DNA of 64,000 nt from Acanthaster planci (lineage: Eukaryota > Echinodermata > Asteroidea > Valvatida > Acanthasteridae): positions 3,401,747 to 3,465,746 of the forward strand of contig NW_019091356.1 of the NCBI RefSeq assembly GCF_001949145.1. Direction: 5' to 3'. A program made the position numbers and the translations under genes. Of the stretch, positions 12,231 through 24,700 are shown one piece after another. Each line of letters starts with the position of its first letter. The first letter of the stretch is position 1. The notes below the pieces were generated by a model. That model saw only the letters and a list, made by a program, of their open reading frames with translations, searched no databases and was not told the DNA's origin.

Positions 12231-15200
12231 GCAATAAAAAAAAAATTACGAAAACAGCTGCATGAAACACTGCACTTGATAAGCCACCAACATTGTGGAT
12301 ACAAATACATTAGGTGTAACTGCTTCAATCAACAGCAAACAACTATTTTGGGTCAGTCAGAACAAGAACAGCGTCAATACTCAACGTTGGTTGGTATATT
12401 CATACTCTGATGGGCACTGAAATTATTCCCTCACCACAGGTAAAAAAAATTGTCCAAAAGCAATAAAGAAAAAATAATCACAAGCAGAGTCTGTGAACGA
12501 TCCCAGCTCCTTTCCCGCAGCAAGGGATTGGATGGCGTCTGGTATGTGCGACGCTGTGACAAATTACTCCTAAAGCTATTTATGCACCTTTACCCAGTCT
12601 GATATCGATTACATGGGCCCCCGGGATTAAGTAACACAGCTGCATGGCTACTGTTTGTGTAGAACTGTGAAAAAAAAGACCCAGGCAGGTGTTTCTGGCA
12701 TCATAGGTAATCCCAAATCTTCATAAATGCAGAAAAATTATGTTAATGTGACACCCTGGTTTGCCAACTTGGCCTGAGTCCAATAATTCTTTGAAAGTGA
12801 GGCCATAGTGGATTGTGATTTATTTCTAAATCCTTTTTCCTACTTTTTTCATACTGTTTTGTACTTGTACATGCATTATCACTTTATTGCTTGTTTTTTT
12901 ATGTGTGTGTGTGTGTTTTTTTTTTAAGAATAGAAAGTTTCAGAGCCCGTAGAAGTTCAATAATATGCATAAGAAACTCAAACAACTGTGATGCAACAAA
13001 AACTCTGCAATTACAAGAAAACAGACACATAGAGAAAAAGTTGACCTTTCGAGCTTGTGAATAACCCTTAACTCAGAACTGAGACTAAAATGGAATCACA
13101 ACAAACACCTGTACCCAACTTACTTCTTTTAACAGGCCTAGCTTCGTCCAGAAATTACGATCAAAAGAAATCTTTCATCGTTTTTGTCCTCCACACGTCC
13201 AGACAGAGTGTACTTCATGAGCAGATTCAACTCCTCCGAATCTAACCCAGAATATTTCGACAATATTTATTTGTTTTTATTGATCGCTGCATTAATACTT
13301 CGTAACCTCCATACCGGCCCACATTCACCTGTTGCAGAAGATATGCCGATACCCGTGCACCCGCTTGAGGTGTACACATTTCGGTTGATATAGCAACTGG
13401 GACTGATCCAACTGTTAGTAGGGGTGGTCCAATCAATTGATCGGCTTTCCCCTTGTAAAAATAGCTTTTTTATATTTGAATAGAAACTAACCATTCGCCT
13501 CATACATATTTTTATCATCACAATAGTAAGTGCACAGAGTCAGCCAAATCTGAACGTCTGTATAAGTTGAAAATAATGAGAAATTTGGAATGAAAACAAT
13601 ATTCCGCCCACGTTAATATATGGACAATCCTATCACGTCTCTTCTAAAAGTTGGAACTGGGACCCTGTTGTTGGGACAAAAACGACGCCCTCTTGTGGAG
13701 TAAATAGACATTGAGAAAAGAACGGGGGGGGGCTTGAGGGGTATATTATGTACTAAGCACAAAATTCAACCTGTGCAGTTCATCAAATTTGAGGGAAGGG
13801 CAGGCACTCTTTCATGAGGAAGAATTTTGGTTCCAAATTTTTTATGCTTTCAAAAAGACATGAAAAGTTTTGATCCGCTCATGTTTCAAGAATGAAACCT
13901 TGTAACCTTGTTCAACTACCGTCAATGCAGCGTTACGGTACATGTATTTTAATTAAAAATATTAAAAGTAAATCATTCCAATCCTGGCCTACTCTTATTC
14001 AAAGCTGATTTACTAATATCCTTTATTAACATTAATTTAAAAACAGTTTCTCCACAGAGAAATTAAATCTAACAAAAACCTGCATGTATACAGGTACATG
14101 TACAGTACATGTTAATGAAAAGTTGCACCTTACAAGGTGCAGCAGACGACAGTGCCTAGCTGTCCATCACGCGCTACACTGCCGTCGAGGTCGCGCGGTA
14201 TATTATGCATGTAAGCGAAAGTTACGCATGTAACGCGCAGAGTGGTTGCGCTATACAATTAATCTTATGACACATAGTGATCGAGTACCGGTAAGAATGT
14301 ACGCACGTTTGGGGAATACCTTGAAATAAAGGACATATTTCATCATTTCGGAGGGCTGTTGTGTAACCAGATCTCATCCGTTAGTTTACGACTGGCCACA
14401 GGCATTTGGAAAAGCAATGCTGTCCGGGGAAGCTGCCTTAATTCTCATGCCGACAGCGTGCAAGTACCCGCTGAATGACTAAGCTCTTTATACGGCGACC
14501 GGCCAGGGATAGCGTGATTTTAATTCCAGCTCATGCAAATGGTCGGTGCACTGGCCGCCTGAACATCAAAGCGAGATCGACTTTGTAGCTAGCGCTGAGG
14601 AAGGCAGCAGTTATCCTCTGTTGATCAAAATATTAAATTGTAAGTTGCTGTTTCTTCTATTCTGTTTCCCCAAAAATTGTTGGCGAATTTATTATTCCAC
14701 ATTTCCCACAAAAAATGGAAAAGATTGTTGTGTTCTGCCACCACATTTTTTCATTGGTTACAATCTCGATGAAGCCGGGTTGGTCATTGCTAAAAAGTGA
14801 TGGAAGGACACGAATCTACGACTAGAAATGTTCAAGTTTTCGAATCTTAGAAAATACAAATACACATGTACTTTGAAAATGCAGTGAGCTCTCCACCATA
14901 TGAGTCAGGATGTTGCACATGTAGGCTAATTAACTGACCACCTTGCGGACTTTCCAATTTCCACCATGTCCGTCGTGTCCGTAGGGCTGATACATCTAGG
15001 TATAGGGCCTTCCTCGTTTTCCACCTGCAGCTTATCATAGGCCTAATTGGTCTTAAATTATTTCTGATAACACTTGAACAATGTCCAACGATTCCTTAAA
15101 TTTTAAGTCAAAAGTATCCCAGGCACTAGCTTGCAAGCCTTAAGAGACCTGTCTGTGGAGAAGAGACAATAGATCATGTATGCAGTTTGTGTGAATGTAA

Positions 15201-16950
15201 CTGTTACTCCCTGACTATAGCATCAGTCCCAACTATAGTTGGGCCCATTCCAACTATACTGTAGTTTGATGGCTGTTCTAACATTTGAAGAGAGTATTAG
15301 TGTGGTATGGAACTCTTGCCCTATAGTTTTCAAGTTCTAGTTCAGATGAGACTGCAACAGACAGGATTCCATCATGGACGCCATTTGACACCCTTTGCAG
15401 AAGCCCTTTCAGACTGGCCTGAAAAAGAATTTTTTTTAAGTGAATACTTTAATATTTACACTGCTAGATAAGACTTCTTGAGGACATGTTCTTGCTTTTA
15501 GATGCCTAGTAGGTCACCTCAGGGAAAAATGAGTGATGTTCGTGTGTGGAATTCTTTCCCAGTCAGATCTGCATCACGACCAGAAAAATACAGCAAAGCT
15601 AACACAGGAAACTGCATAACAAGTTATTTCCCAATACACTTAACTTAAGAGACTTTTCTAGAAAGTTTCAACGTATGCAACCTATGTTTTTTGTCGTTTC
15701 GAAACTGTTTGGTTGATTGATAAATGGGGGGGGTACCTTGAATGGTTATGTGATCATTCTGTGTGGAAAATAAAAATGGCTGCTCATGTATCCAGATGTA
15801 AAGTACGATTGGCACATGTCAAAAGGCTTCCCAGAATACACTGCAAGATTGTATAGTAGTTGCATCATATTTGGTCCACAGCAGCCTCATGAAAGAAATT
15901 TCTGGAATAGTTCCATACAGGTGTCTGTGCAAGTTGTGTACATTACAAATGAGGTCCTGAAAGCCAGATAATTGAAATGCGCTTGGAAGGACTGAGAATA
16001 AAAATGAATATGTAATATCATTCTTCCTTTTACCCAAATACCTGTACATGTATACAATGTATAGCAGGTCGGATGCCCCTCATGCATGCAACGTGGAGCC
16101 CAAGGCTGAAGGCCGAATGCAGAAGTGCTATATTTAGGACAAACGTACATGTACATTGTATATATATATGTAAAAGGTGAGGCTTTGTCTCGCTTGTAGG
16201 ATGTGAGACAAGGAAATTCACCGAGTTTAATGGAGTGTGTTGGGTAATAGGCAGTTCCTGTGGCCTATGATACGTTTATGAAGAATTAATATTGATGAAA
16301 TATCGACACCCCCCCCCCACTTCACCAACATGTATAAGCAGGGGAGGTTCATTCAACCCTTCTGAACCCCGCTGCTTTGTCTAAAAGGTCACAGTACAAC
16401 CCCCTCCTCAATGCAAGTTCATGACGTCCTTATGCAAGGCAGGATTTTTCAATAGCAACATCTGTTTTGCGTGCGAAAATGACAGATATAGGCAAAAGTT
16501 CACTGGGGCAAGGTTTTTCACCATTTGTCATCCTGCAAACAAACTGCATTTTAAACTTGCTTCCAAAAGTGTTCTGCTCCAGTGCACGGGTATAGACCTG
16601 GCTGTCTTTAGATAAAATTTGGGTCATAGAACGAGTGTCCTTGGGCCAACTTGCTGGCTAATCTCTCCGTGTACCAACTCTAGACGAGCCTACAATTCCT
16701 CTGGGCAAGTTTGCATTTGACGGCATTTGAGGGGCAAGGATTGTACTGAATGACATAATGGCAGTAAATGCAATGAAGGGGACCGGTCATTTTCAGAAGT
16801 GTTTTCCCTGCATGTATCACTTTCTTCAAGTAGTTCATTTATAATGCTTATGATTGAGTTAGCATGTACATGCAGGCTGTTGTTTGCATGAAATGGTCAA
16901 GGCGTTCCTTTTGCAGTCAAAAATATGTACACTGTGGTTGAAACAAAATA
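12231..16950. other. Intergenic, no gene supported
   Basis: The open frames here are short, lack splice-site support and do not resemble proteins. The stretch contains a small GT dinucleotide run near 12901, several homopolymer runs, and copies of the word GTACATGTAC near 14098 and 16146. The left part probably holds the promoter and non-coding first exon of the minus-strand gene ending at 9862. Confidence 0.5.
15228..15243. repeat. 16-bp perfect palindrome
   Basis: CCCAACTATAGTTGGG reads the same on both strands. Imperfect ACTATAG and CCAACTATA copies flank it within 40 bases, so it may be the remnant of a longer inverted repeat. Confidence 0.5.
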
Positions 16951-17180
16951 TTGACATTAAAATGGACATGGCTTTTGAGGTCAATCCAGTTATCACTGTG
17001 AACATCTAACAAAAGAAACGCGGTGTAACAACAACGGAAGCTCATTTTGACATTAGAATGGACACGGCTTTTGAGGTCAATGCAGTTATCACTGTGAACA
17101 TCTAACAAAAGAAACGCGGTGTAACAACAACGGAAGCTCATGGTCAGTGCACATGTTTCTTTTGTTAGATGTTCATAGTG
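16951..17180. repeat. 96-bp tandem duplication plus inverted partial copy
   Basis: Two direct copies with a 96-base period (16951-17046 and 17047-17141), differing at only a few positions. A 26-base segment of the unit (cactgtgaacatctaac...) then recurs in inverted orientation at 17155-17180 with one mismatch. Because 96 is divisible by three, the minus strand reads as a repeated 32-residue peptide, but nothing else supports coding. Confidence 0.85.
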
Positions 17181-20100
17181 TCCCTGCTGGTTCAGACTGC
17201 AAGAAAAAAAAAAGCTCAACAGATCCATAGCAAAAATGTACCGGCGTCAGGGACGGAACTACTGTGAATGAGACGGACAGATGGTATTTTCTGACCGCTG
17301 TTATTGCTCAATCTACCGGTAGTTATGACACTCAGCACAGTCTTTTTTTACAGTTGTTGTATTTTTTCATACAGTACTGACTGGAGAGACTTTATTTATG
17401 TACTTGATTTAGTTCTTGAAATGATATTTAATGGTAGGGCCTACTCAAATGACTCTCAGTACCAGTGTTCTGTTCATGTGTGTCAGTGAATGCACAGGCA
17501 TTGAGTGGAATTATGTACATAAATGTGTGACGTATTTTTGAGTTTTGACTGAATGTGCACAACTTCAATTTTTGTCCCCAAGTAGAGATGTGTGCTGTAC
17601 GCCAGTATGCATGTACACATGTGCATGTGTTTGTATAGGTTCCATCTTTGTTGTTGCCTGTCCACGCAGCCCTATATCTGTTTGACCTTGTCAATACAAA
17701 ACTGCCTCCTCTCAGCTAGTCTGAATCCTGATCCCTTATTGCATGGAGCTTTAGAGTAGAGACTGTAAATTCTGGCTGGAGGTCTTTTGTTGACACTGAG
17801 CAGTCTTTTGTTGATATAGTGAATATCTGCATGAAAGCTGCCAATGAAGGCACTTGTAACGAGTCAAACAGGTATTTTTGTCCTCTTTTATTTCTATTCT
17901 GTCTCATCTTTTGTCCAGAAGACAGGCTAAAACAAATTTGTACACTGCAGTTTATGGTCAGCCGAAATTTACAACCCCCCCATGGTGTAAAACCTTTTTT
18001 TTAGTTGGTGAACATACATGTACTGGTAAGTCTCCACATTTCCTTCCTAAATGCTGCTTGAGGGTGGAAATATGATCCCATAGGGCACCAAGGGGTGTCA
18101 GTTTCAAAAACTTTCCTGGGTCAGACAGTTTTTAAGGTTGGCCAGGAAGGGACAGCCAGGCACTACAATCCTAGATGAAACCCTGCTGTCCCTCAATAAG
18201 TAAATTTTTGGTCGGGTTTAAACCCTTAGATAAACATGTAGGTTTTATCGCTGTGATCTTATGGCACCACTCCCTTCAGGTGTTACTTATATTAGTTTGC
18301 ACTGTTTTTGATTGCATATTCATAAATTCCTCAGACAGTCTCCCTATTCAAAAACGTGAAACTTGACCGTGTATTAACATTTAATAATACTCAGTGCGTA
18401 AATCATGCACAGGCGCCTTGATAAGAGACAGTTTAATCTATTCTGGTTGGTCAAAGAGTCTGTGTGCACGCTGCTTGCCATGCCCATGAAAAGTCCATAT
18501 AAGGAAATTCTTTTGGACAACCATAATATAAAATGGACAGGGGTGTTCCGGAAATTGAAAGTAAAATTTTAAAACCACATCATTGGAAATTCGTCACATA
18601 TTGGCTTCTTTGGCCTCTGTGACTAAAAAGGTATTTATGAGTGGGAATAAATACTAGTACGTGATTGGCCAGTCTTGGGCCGTGTCCGAAACGGGCTTTC
18701 AGAGCTACGGCTAGGTCTATTGTCTATGAGTCTCCACGCATTTCCAATGGAGCGAAGACCTAGACCTAGCTCAAGACAACAGATTCGGATGCAGCCTTAA
18801 ACTAACGTTTAAGAGCGGCTAAGGAGGCTGAACACTGACAATGCCCTCGGCTGTGGCTTGGGCATTAGTCGCGTCCATTCCCCTCAGCCAGTCTTAAACG
18901 CACATCTAAGACTGACCAAGCACATATTTATTCCCTCATTTGACGGCAGTGAAGTAAATAAATTGTATTTACAACCCCGTCAGTATCTTATGTCACAGTA
19001 TGCCCTGCTGCAGCTGCTAAAACAGTAATCCCCTTGCACTTTCAGCTGATTCAGAGAAAGATTGTAAATTACTGATACAAGTGATTTAGGTTTGCAGAAG
19101 CCTTGTAATATTGAACCCTCCAGGATTCCACAGACTTGTGAACGGAACGATACGTGATATTGATAAGGAAGGGGTCTCTTTCAACACGTGCCTCAGCCTC
19201 TCTCATCCGGGGATTTTATTTCTCATCTCTTTGTTCACTCCCGTGATTAATATTCTCATGGATGGTGCGGTGCACAGTTTGAGCCTGGAATCAAGGACGA
19301 TCACTGGCATAGACTGGCTCACTGCAAAGCTTGAGTTGACACAACTTTCAGTCTAGGCTTAAATTGCCAAAATATACAGCCTCATAAGCTACAGTAACCC
19401 TGAGCTACAGTGTTCATGTACATATCTGGGCACTGTTATTAAACTGCAAAGCCTTTGACATATACTGTACACATGTGTGCACACTTTGCATGCAGCAACG
19501 TCCTCCATCCTTTACAACACGGGTTGGATTATTGCATTGTGGTACTGTGTTTGCACAGTACATGGGCTACTCTGTTGGTAAATTCCTTGAGGGGAGAGAG
19601 TGGTGCAAGAATGAACAATATGGAGACAATCATGAGGTTGATCTGTTTGCACTTTACTGCCGTTAACTTAGTCTTGGCCCAAGACACCAGTAATCCATAG
19701 CTGAGTTGACATTTGTTTGCCCAGTTTTTTTTTTAATTACATTAGCTTCATGTGGTTTGAGATTTTTAACCGTCTCTATGTATCCTATTTTTGAGTTGTG
19801 TACATGTGCATTTTATGAATATTGGAAAATGTTTTCACCCGGTGGCTTAAGTTGAAAATGCTTTCCGCTGTGTCCCTTTTTTCTTGAATATCAAAATGGT
19901 ACAGCATTTTTGTTATAAATGCTGGGCTTGTTGTGGATGATTTATATTTAAAAAAAAAAAGAACTTGTCATTTTGGAGAGATCTTTTACCGCAGTGATTT
20001 CACCTCATCGGAAAAAATTGTCCCCTGCAAATGTCTCCTGTCTCCTGTAAATCTGCATGAGCAGGATTGTGGTCATGCTATACTGCCCATCCTGTCAGTA

Positions 20101-20650
20101 CATGTATAAGTGGTGTGCATACAACTTACAAGGACGAGTGCATGCATCGGTTAATTATTGACCCCAATCAATGGAACCTTCCCGTTGTTTTCCATTGTTA
20201 AGGGATCGACTGGGACGTAGAGGTTTTTTTTCTTTTTTTGCTGTGTCGGTTCTGTTATCATTGCACTGTCCGTGGAGGCTCTTGCAAGAATAGAGCAGAG
20301 GCAAGTTGGTGAAGAAATCTTGATGTTATTTCACACTTGACTGATTTTTAAAAAAAAGAAGAAATCATCTGTGTATAGCAGCGTGCAAGTCAGTGCCAGG
20401 TTGTGCCAATAACAGGTAGAATCTGACTGTTGTTTTTATTTCATTTATTGATAATTTTGAGGGGGAGACTTTTTGTTCATTGCTGAAGAGAATCATAAGT
20501 GATTATAAAGATGAACAAAGAAATTGACTGGAGAAATAAGAAAAGTAAGATTTGAAGCTTTGCATGGTGGAAGAGACATGAGAAATAGGTTTGCGGTTAC
20601 ACCATGGAATCAATCTCTTTTGGGCGAGGTGTGGTTCTTAAAAGAACCGG
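17181..20650. other. Intergenic, mostly featureless
   Basis: No gene is supported. A fold-back element is annotated separately at 18677-18798. The remainder is AT-rich sequence with short homopolymer runs. Confidence 0.5.
18677..18798. mobile_element. Fold-back MITE, family A copy 1
   Basis: Ends are inverted repeats (GGGCCGTGTCCGAA on the left, TTCGGATGCAGCCTT on the right), and inner arms also pair (gagctacggctaggtct with agacctagacctagctc). The right end TTCGGATGCAGCC is shared with the element at 52297-52433, tying it to the same family. Confidence 0.55.
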
Positions 20651-20699
20651 TGAGTGTTAACTCGACGTTTTGGCCAGTGTGCTCTGGCCTTCCTCGGGA
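20651..20699 (-). ncRNA. Decayed hammerhead ribozyme of a Penelope-like element
   Basis: Read on the minus strand, a 6-bp helix (GGCCAG/CTGGCC, loop AGCACA) is preceded by CCGAGGA where a hammerhead has CUGANGA and followed by AAAAC where it has GAAAC. Helix II and the layout are intact, but two core positions are changed, so cleavage activity is unlikely. Hammerhead motifs are known in the terminal repeats of Penelope-like elements, and the retroelement relic at 20725-20958 lies directly upstream on the same strand, which supports the call. Confidence 0.5.
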
Positions 20700-20724
20700 A
20701 AGTGTGCTGGACTGGAGTGGGCTG

Positions 20725-20958
20725 TAGTGCTAGTAGTGGACGCCAGATGTCGCTGAGCTTGAAACCGATGTCTTGGGGTATGGTGGTGTGCCAGAAAATC
20801 TCTATGGCTTCTCGAATTGTTCTTGGGGAGCCAGTTCTGGATGGTGGCGATGAGTTCTGCTTTGTCCCATTCGATGCAGTGGAGTAGGCATGTCTGATGA
20901 TGGCTGACTTGTCGTATTCTCCTCGTCAGCCATGCGAGCGGTGCTCTTTGAGTCTGGT
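20725..20958 (-). mobile_element. Penelope-like retroelement relic (GIY-YIG endonuclease end)
   Basis: On the minus strand three successive frames spell the C-terminal region of a Penelope-like element: TRLKEHR and SAIIRHAY, then CIEWDKAELIATIQNWL in a second frame, then REAIEIFW and LSDIWRPLL in a third. This order of motifs is typical of the GIY-YIG endonuclease module that follows the reverse transcriptase in these elements. One in-frame stop and two frame shifts show that it is dead. No reverse-transcriptase part is visible upstream on this strand, so the copy is 5'-truncated. Confidence 0.7.
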
Positions 20959-20970
20959 GGGGAAATTTAC

Positions 20971-21041
20971 TGGAGCGGGATTAGAACCTGCGACCTCCGG
21001 AACACCGTACTGGTTGCTCTACCAACTGAGCTATCCAGCCC
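20971..21041 (-). pseudogene. tRNA-like pseudogene or SINE head
   Basis: The minus strand shows a good A box (TAGCTCAGTTGGTAGAGC) and a B box with one change (GGTTCTAATCC for GGTTCGAATCC) at correct spacing in a 71-base unit. The anticodon stem has mismatches and the acceptor stem does not close, so it is not a functional tRNA. It abuts the retroelement relic. Confidence 0.65.
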
Positions 21042-21390
21042 TATATTGGTGTCGCTCTGCTCCAGTCAATTTCTTTATTCATTTTTAGAATCATTTATAA
21101 GCATCTAGTCAGTTTCCTATATGCATTTAATTTGTTTCATGAGAATCATAATTCTTAAATAATAGTAAATACATGTATACATCAATACTCAACTTGTTGG
21201 AGTCACCCAAGGCTTCAAATGGCAAACATGTATCGGGTTCAGGTTTTGGTTAATTTTTCTGGTTACTATAAATAAATTGAATAAACGTAGGGCAGAAAAA
21301 CATAGTGGAACTTAGTGATAACATTGCGGGGAGGTCAGACAGGAAGCCATGCAGGCTTGTGCTGGGTCTGTCCCGTCACAAGGACAAGGA

Positions 21391-21660
21391 CATATGTGAC
21401 CCGGTACGTCGCAATCAGAAATAAATTGCTGAGGCCGTTTTACGTAATGGCCGAGTAAAGTGGGGAAGTGGGTAAATGTTGAAATAATTGATGTGGCGGT
21501 TTCTGTGTATTTTGAAAGTGTATGTATGAAAGGTTACCATCAACACACTTGTAATGTGTACCATTTGAAGGCTTATGTAATTCTTTTTCTGACCATGTAC
21601 CCATCTCAAAAAGTACATTTGTGACTTATTCCTGATTTCAATGTACCACGTCACATATAG
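21391..21660. mobile_element. TA-flanked MITE just upstream of the ABC transporter
   Basis: The ends form inverted repeats of roughly 33 bases: TATGTGACCCGGTAC on the left and GTACCACGTCACATA on the right, followed inward by matching ATCAGAAATAA and TTATTCCTGAT. The outer TA on each side fits a TA target duplication, as made by mariner/Tc1-type transposases. The element ends 109 bases before the transporter start codon, so it lies in its promoter or 5' untranslated region. Confidence 0.6.
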
Positions 21661-21768
21661 TTTATACGATCTGTGATTGATATCACTTACACGTATTTCC
21701 ACAGAAATCTGAAAGAGCTTCCCTAGAACTACATAATCATTGGACGTCATCTGCCTTGAGATTTGACG

Positions 21769-24700
21769 ATGGCTATCGATGATGAAGACCCCACCCCAAA
21801 TGGTGCCATCAATGGCCACGGTGAAGATGAAAAGGGCTTTATAGAAATGCAGGATAAAGGTATTTTTTTAAGGTACTTTGTTAAGGTTACAATAATTTTA
21901 TTTTTTCGAGGTGTAAATTGCAATGGACGTGTTTTTGCAATGTTTTTATTATGTGTGTATTGTAATGGTCATTGGTTAGGTTTTGACGGTTATCTTTTTA
22001 TGTGTAAACTGTAATGGTGATTGTTGTCAAATATTTCTATGATTTGGTATTAATTTATTATTATCATTAAATCCTGTAAGACAGTTTTTAACTGCAAAAA
22101 TGGATAAAAATTAACCAATATAATAATAATAATAAATTTTGTTTAGAAATCTCCATTTGACATCAGATAACTATGTATATATATTCTTGGCCATATTCTG
22201 TCTTTTTTGGGCAGTAACTTACCTAGCTGTGATATCCATTACATTATCCATTACATCCCCTTCGTGATTGTGGAATGACCTTATCTGTTGTTACGTTTGG
22301 TGGCCAGGCCTTCCTCAGCCAGAATATGGCGGAGTGCCCACAGCCGGTGACCAGAATGAAAATGAGGTCGATGATGCCGATGTTGCTAAGGAGATAGAAA
22401 TTAAGATGAAGGATGCGGAAGACGGAGACGGAGAGACTGAGGGAAAGGAGGAGGAGGAGGTTGAAGTGAAGACCAGACAAGTCAGTACGCTTCAGCTGGT
22501 GAGTGGCAAAGCTCGGTCTAGCCCCCTGTAGCATTTCATGTAACCGGCTGCAGACGGCGCCGCAGTTAAACAGAAGCATATAGACGGAGTTGTGACACGA
22601 AGTCATGTATGGCATAGTGTGCGATGCCATTTTGTGGCCAAAATGATTGGGTCTTGTGCATTGTATTGTAGTAAAAACTAATTGAATTGGAAAAATGGCC
22701 GGGGTGCATTTACATTGCTTATTGCTCTGCTAATAATTAATGTACACATACCGTTGAAAGTAAAATGGCTTCTAATCTGAAGTTGTCACAACTGTCTTTG
22801 TGAACAGCTCTGTTACCTCCCTTTAAAACGTCGGGAACATTGCAAATTCCCCAGCTTTTCTTGATATTCTCTGCTGTTTTTCTTTATTTTACTTGAGTAA
22901 TCCGCCCCCCCTCCATTTTTTTGTAGTTCCGATTTGCTGGTCCCTTTGAGGTCTTTCTCATCATCCTCGCCACCATCTTGGCTTTTAGCCAAGGCATATC
23001 GCTCCCCATGGTGCTATTCTTCTTTGGTCGGGTGACGGACGCGTTCATTGATTTTGGCCGAGAGTACATGAACTTGAACGACACTGAACAAATGGAGTGA
23101 GTTATGTCGTGTTTTCTTTTCTTATGCAGTATTCCTCATTTGAAATTACTCTGTTTGGCTTAAATAGATCTAGTTTCACTCCCTCAGACAGGAAAGGGGG
23201 GGGTTTAATGAAAGGAAAGGGGTGATTGCGCCGTTACATCATTGGAGCTGTTTTTGCACTAACCCCAAACTCCAAATGGCACTATGTACATATAGCTGTA
23301 GCACTAGACTGGATTATATACACACCTCCCAGTTATATTTGCCACTAGACTGGATTATGTACACACCTCCCAGTTATATTTGCCACTAGACTGGATTATA
23401 TACACACCTCCTGGTTATATTTGTCACTAGACTGGATTATATACACACCTCCCAGTTATATTTGCCACTAGACTGGATTATATACACACCTCCCGGTTAT
23501 ATTTGCCACTAGACTGGATTATATACACACCCCCCCGTTATATTTGCCACTAGACTGGATTCTGTATAGCCCCTTATAATATTTGGCACTAGACTAGATT
23601 ATATACACCTCCCAATATTTGGCACTAGACTGGATTCTGTACACCTCCCAGTTATATTTGGCACTAGACTGGATTCCATACACCTATCAGTGTGGACAGG
23701 TTGCTGTTACTGCTCAAAAAAGGTTGATACCATATACTGCAGTTGCCGGGTGGTCATTTCCCTGACACGCATTTTCCCACTTTTGTCTGTTGAATATCCG
23801 AGTACCGAGGAGCAGCACGAGCCAGGTCGGCAAAGTCCCATCATAAAGTCAACTGTTCCTCCCGTGCAACTTTTGCAAGCACTGCTTGTAGCACAGGGGT
23901 CGACAAAAGACAAAACCCCAATATGTTAAATCATTCTTCCCTCCTCTTGCTCCCCTCCCCCCGCCATGGTAGCTGCCCGCCTATCAGCGTCGACATCATC
24001 ATCGACTTCTCTGGCTACTATGCCATCTTAGGCGGCATCATCATGGTCGTAGCCTACCTGAACAACATGCTGTGGAACATGGCGGCAGAGCGTCAGATCC
24101 ACCAGATCCGTCTCCGGTTCTACCGGGCCATCGTCCGTCAGGAGATCGCCTGGTTTGACACCCACAAAGCGGGCGAGCTCACCAACCGGTTGGCAGAGTA
24201 CGTCTTACTGCAACAATTAAACAGTTTTCAAAAAATGTGCTGTTCCTCCTTCGTTGAATTTTTTTACAATGACAATTTTGAGAGAGATTTCACATTTCTC
24301 GAAGCTTTCCTCAGGAGACATTCAACACTGCACAATATTGGAAACTGCAAATTCAATTTTGTCTTAAATGGCACAAACTGAACTGGTTTTCTTATTAACG
24401 CTGAATGTGAAGGGAGTTTTGACAGAAATGTTGAGACCAACAGCTTCTAAAGAAATCGACTGCTGAAGAACAGGGAGTTGGAGGTGCTCTTTTAAAAACT
24501 CAGTCTTTGGCTCTCCAACTCACTGGAGCCAGTCAAACTATTAAAACATGTTGGGTACCTTAGTATTTACATCAAAAATCAGAAGTCCACATCTCGTTTT
24601 GGATCTAAAACCTTTTGTCAGGTGAGCTGTCATGTGAGCAAATATTTTTTGGATGCTCGTCTCGTTTCCCCAGAGACATAGACAAAATCCGGAAGGGGTT

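Noticed and set aside
16917-17228. 103-codon minus-strand frame with a repeated 32-residue peptide
   Set aside because: The peptide repeat is a by-product of a 96-base tandem duplication; no start context, splice sites or protein-like features support it.
20971-21041. Functional tRNA gene on the minus strand
   Set aside because: A and B boxes are present, but the anticodon stem has mismatches and the acceptor stem does not pair.
24200-24381. Extension of transporter exon 4 beyond 24197 (152-codon open frame)
   Set aside because: It runs into intron sequence; the donor at 24198 joins in phase to the next exon, which continues the expected transmembrane region.
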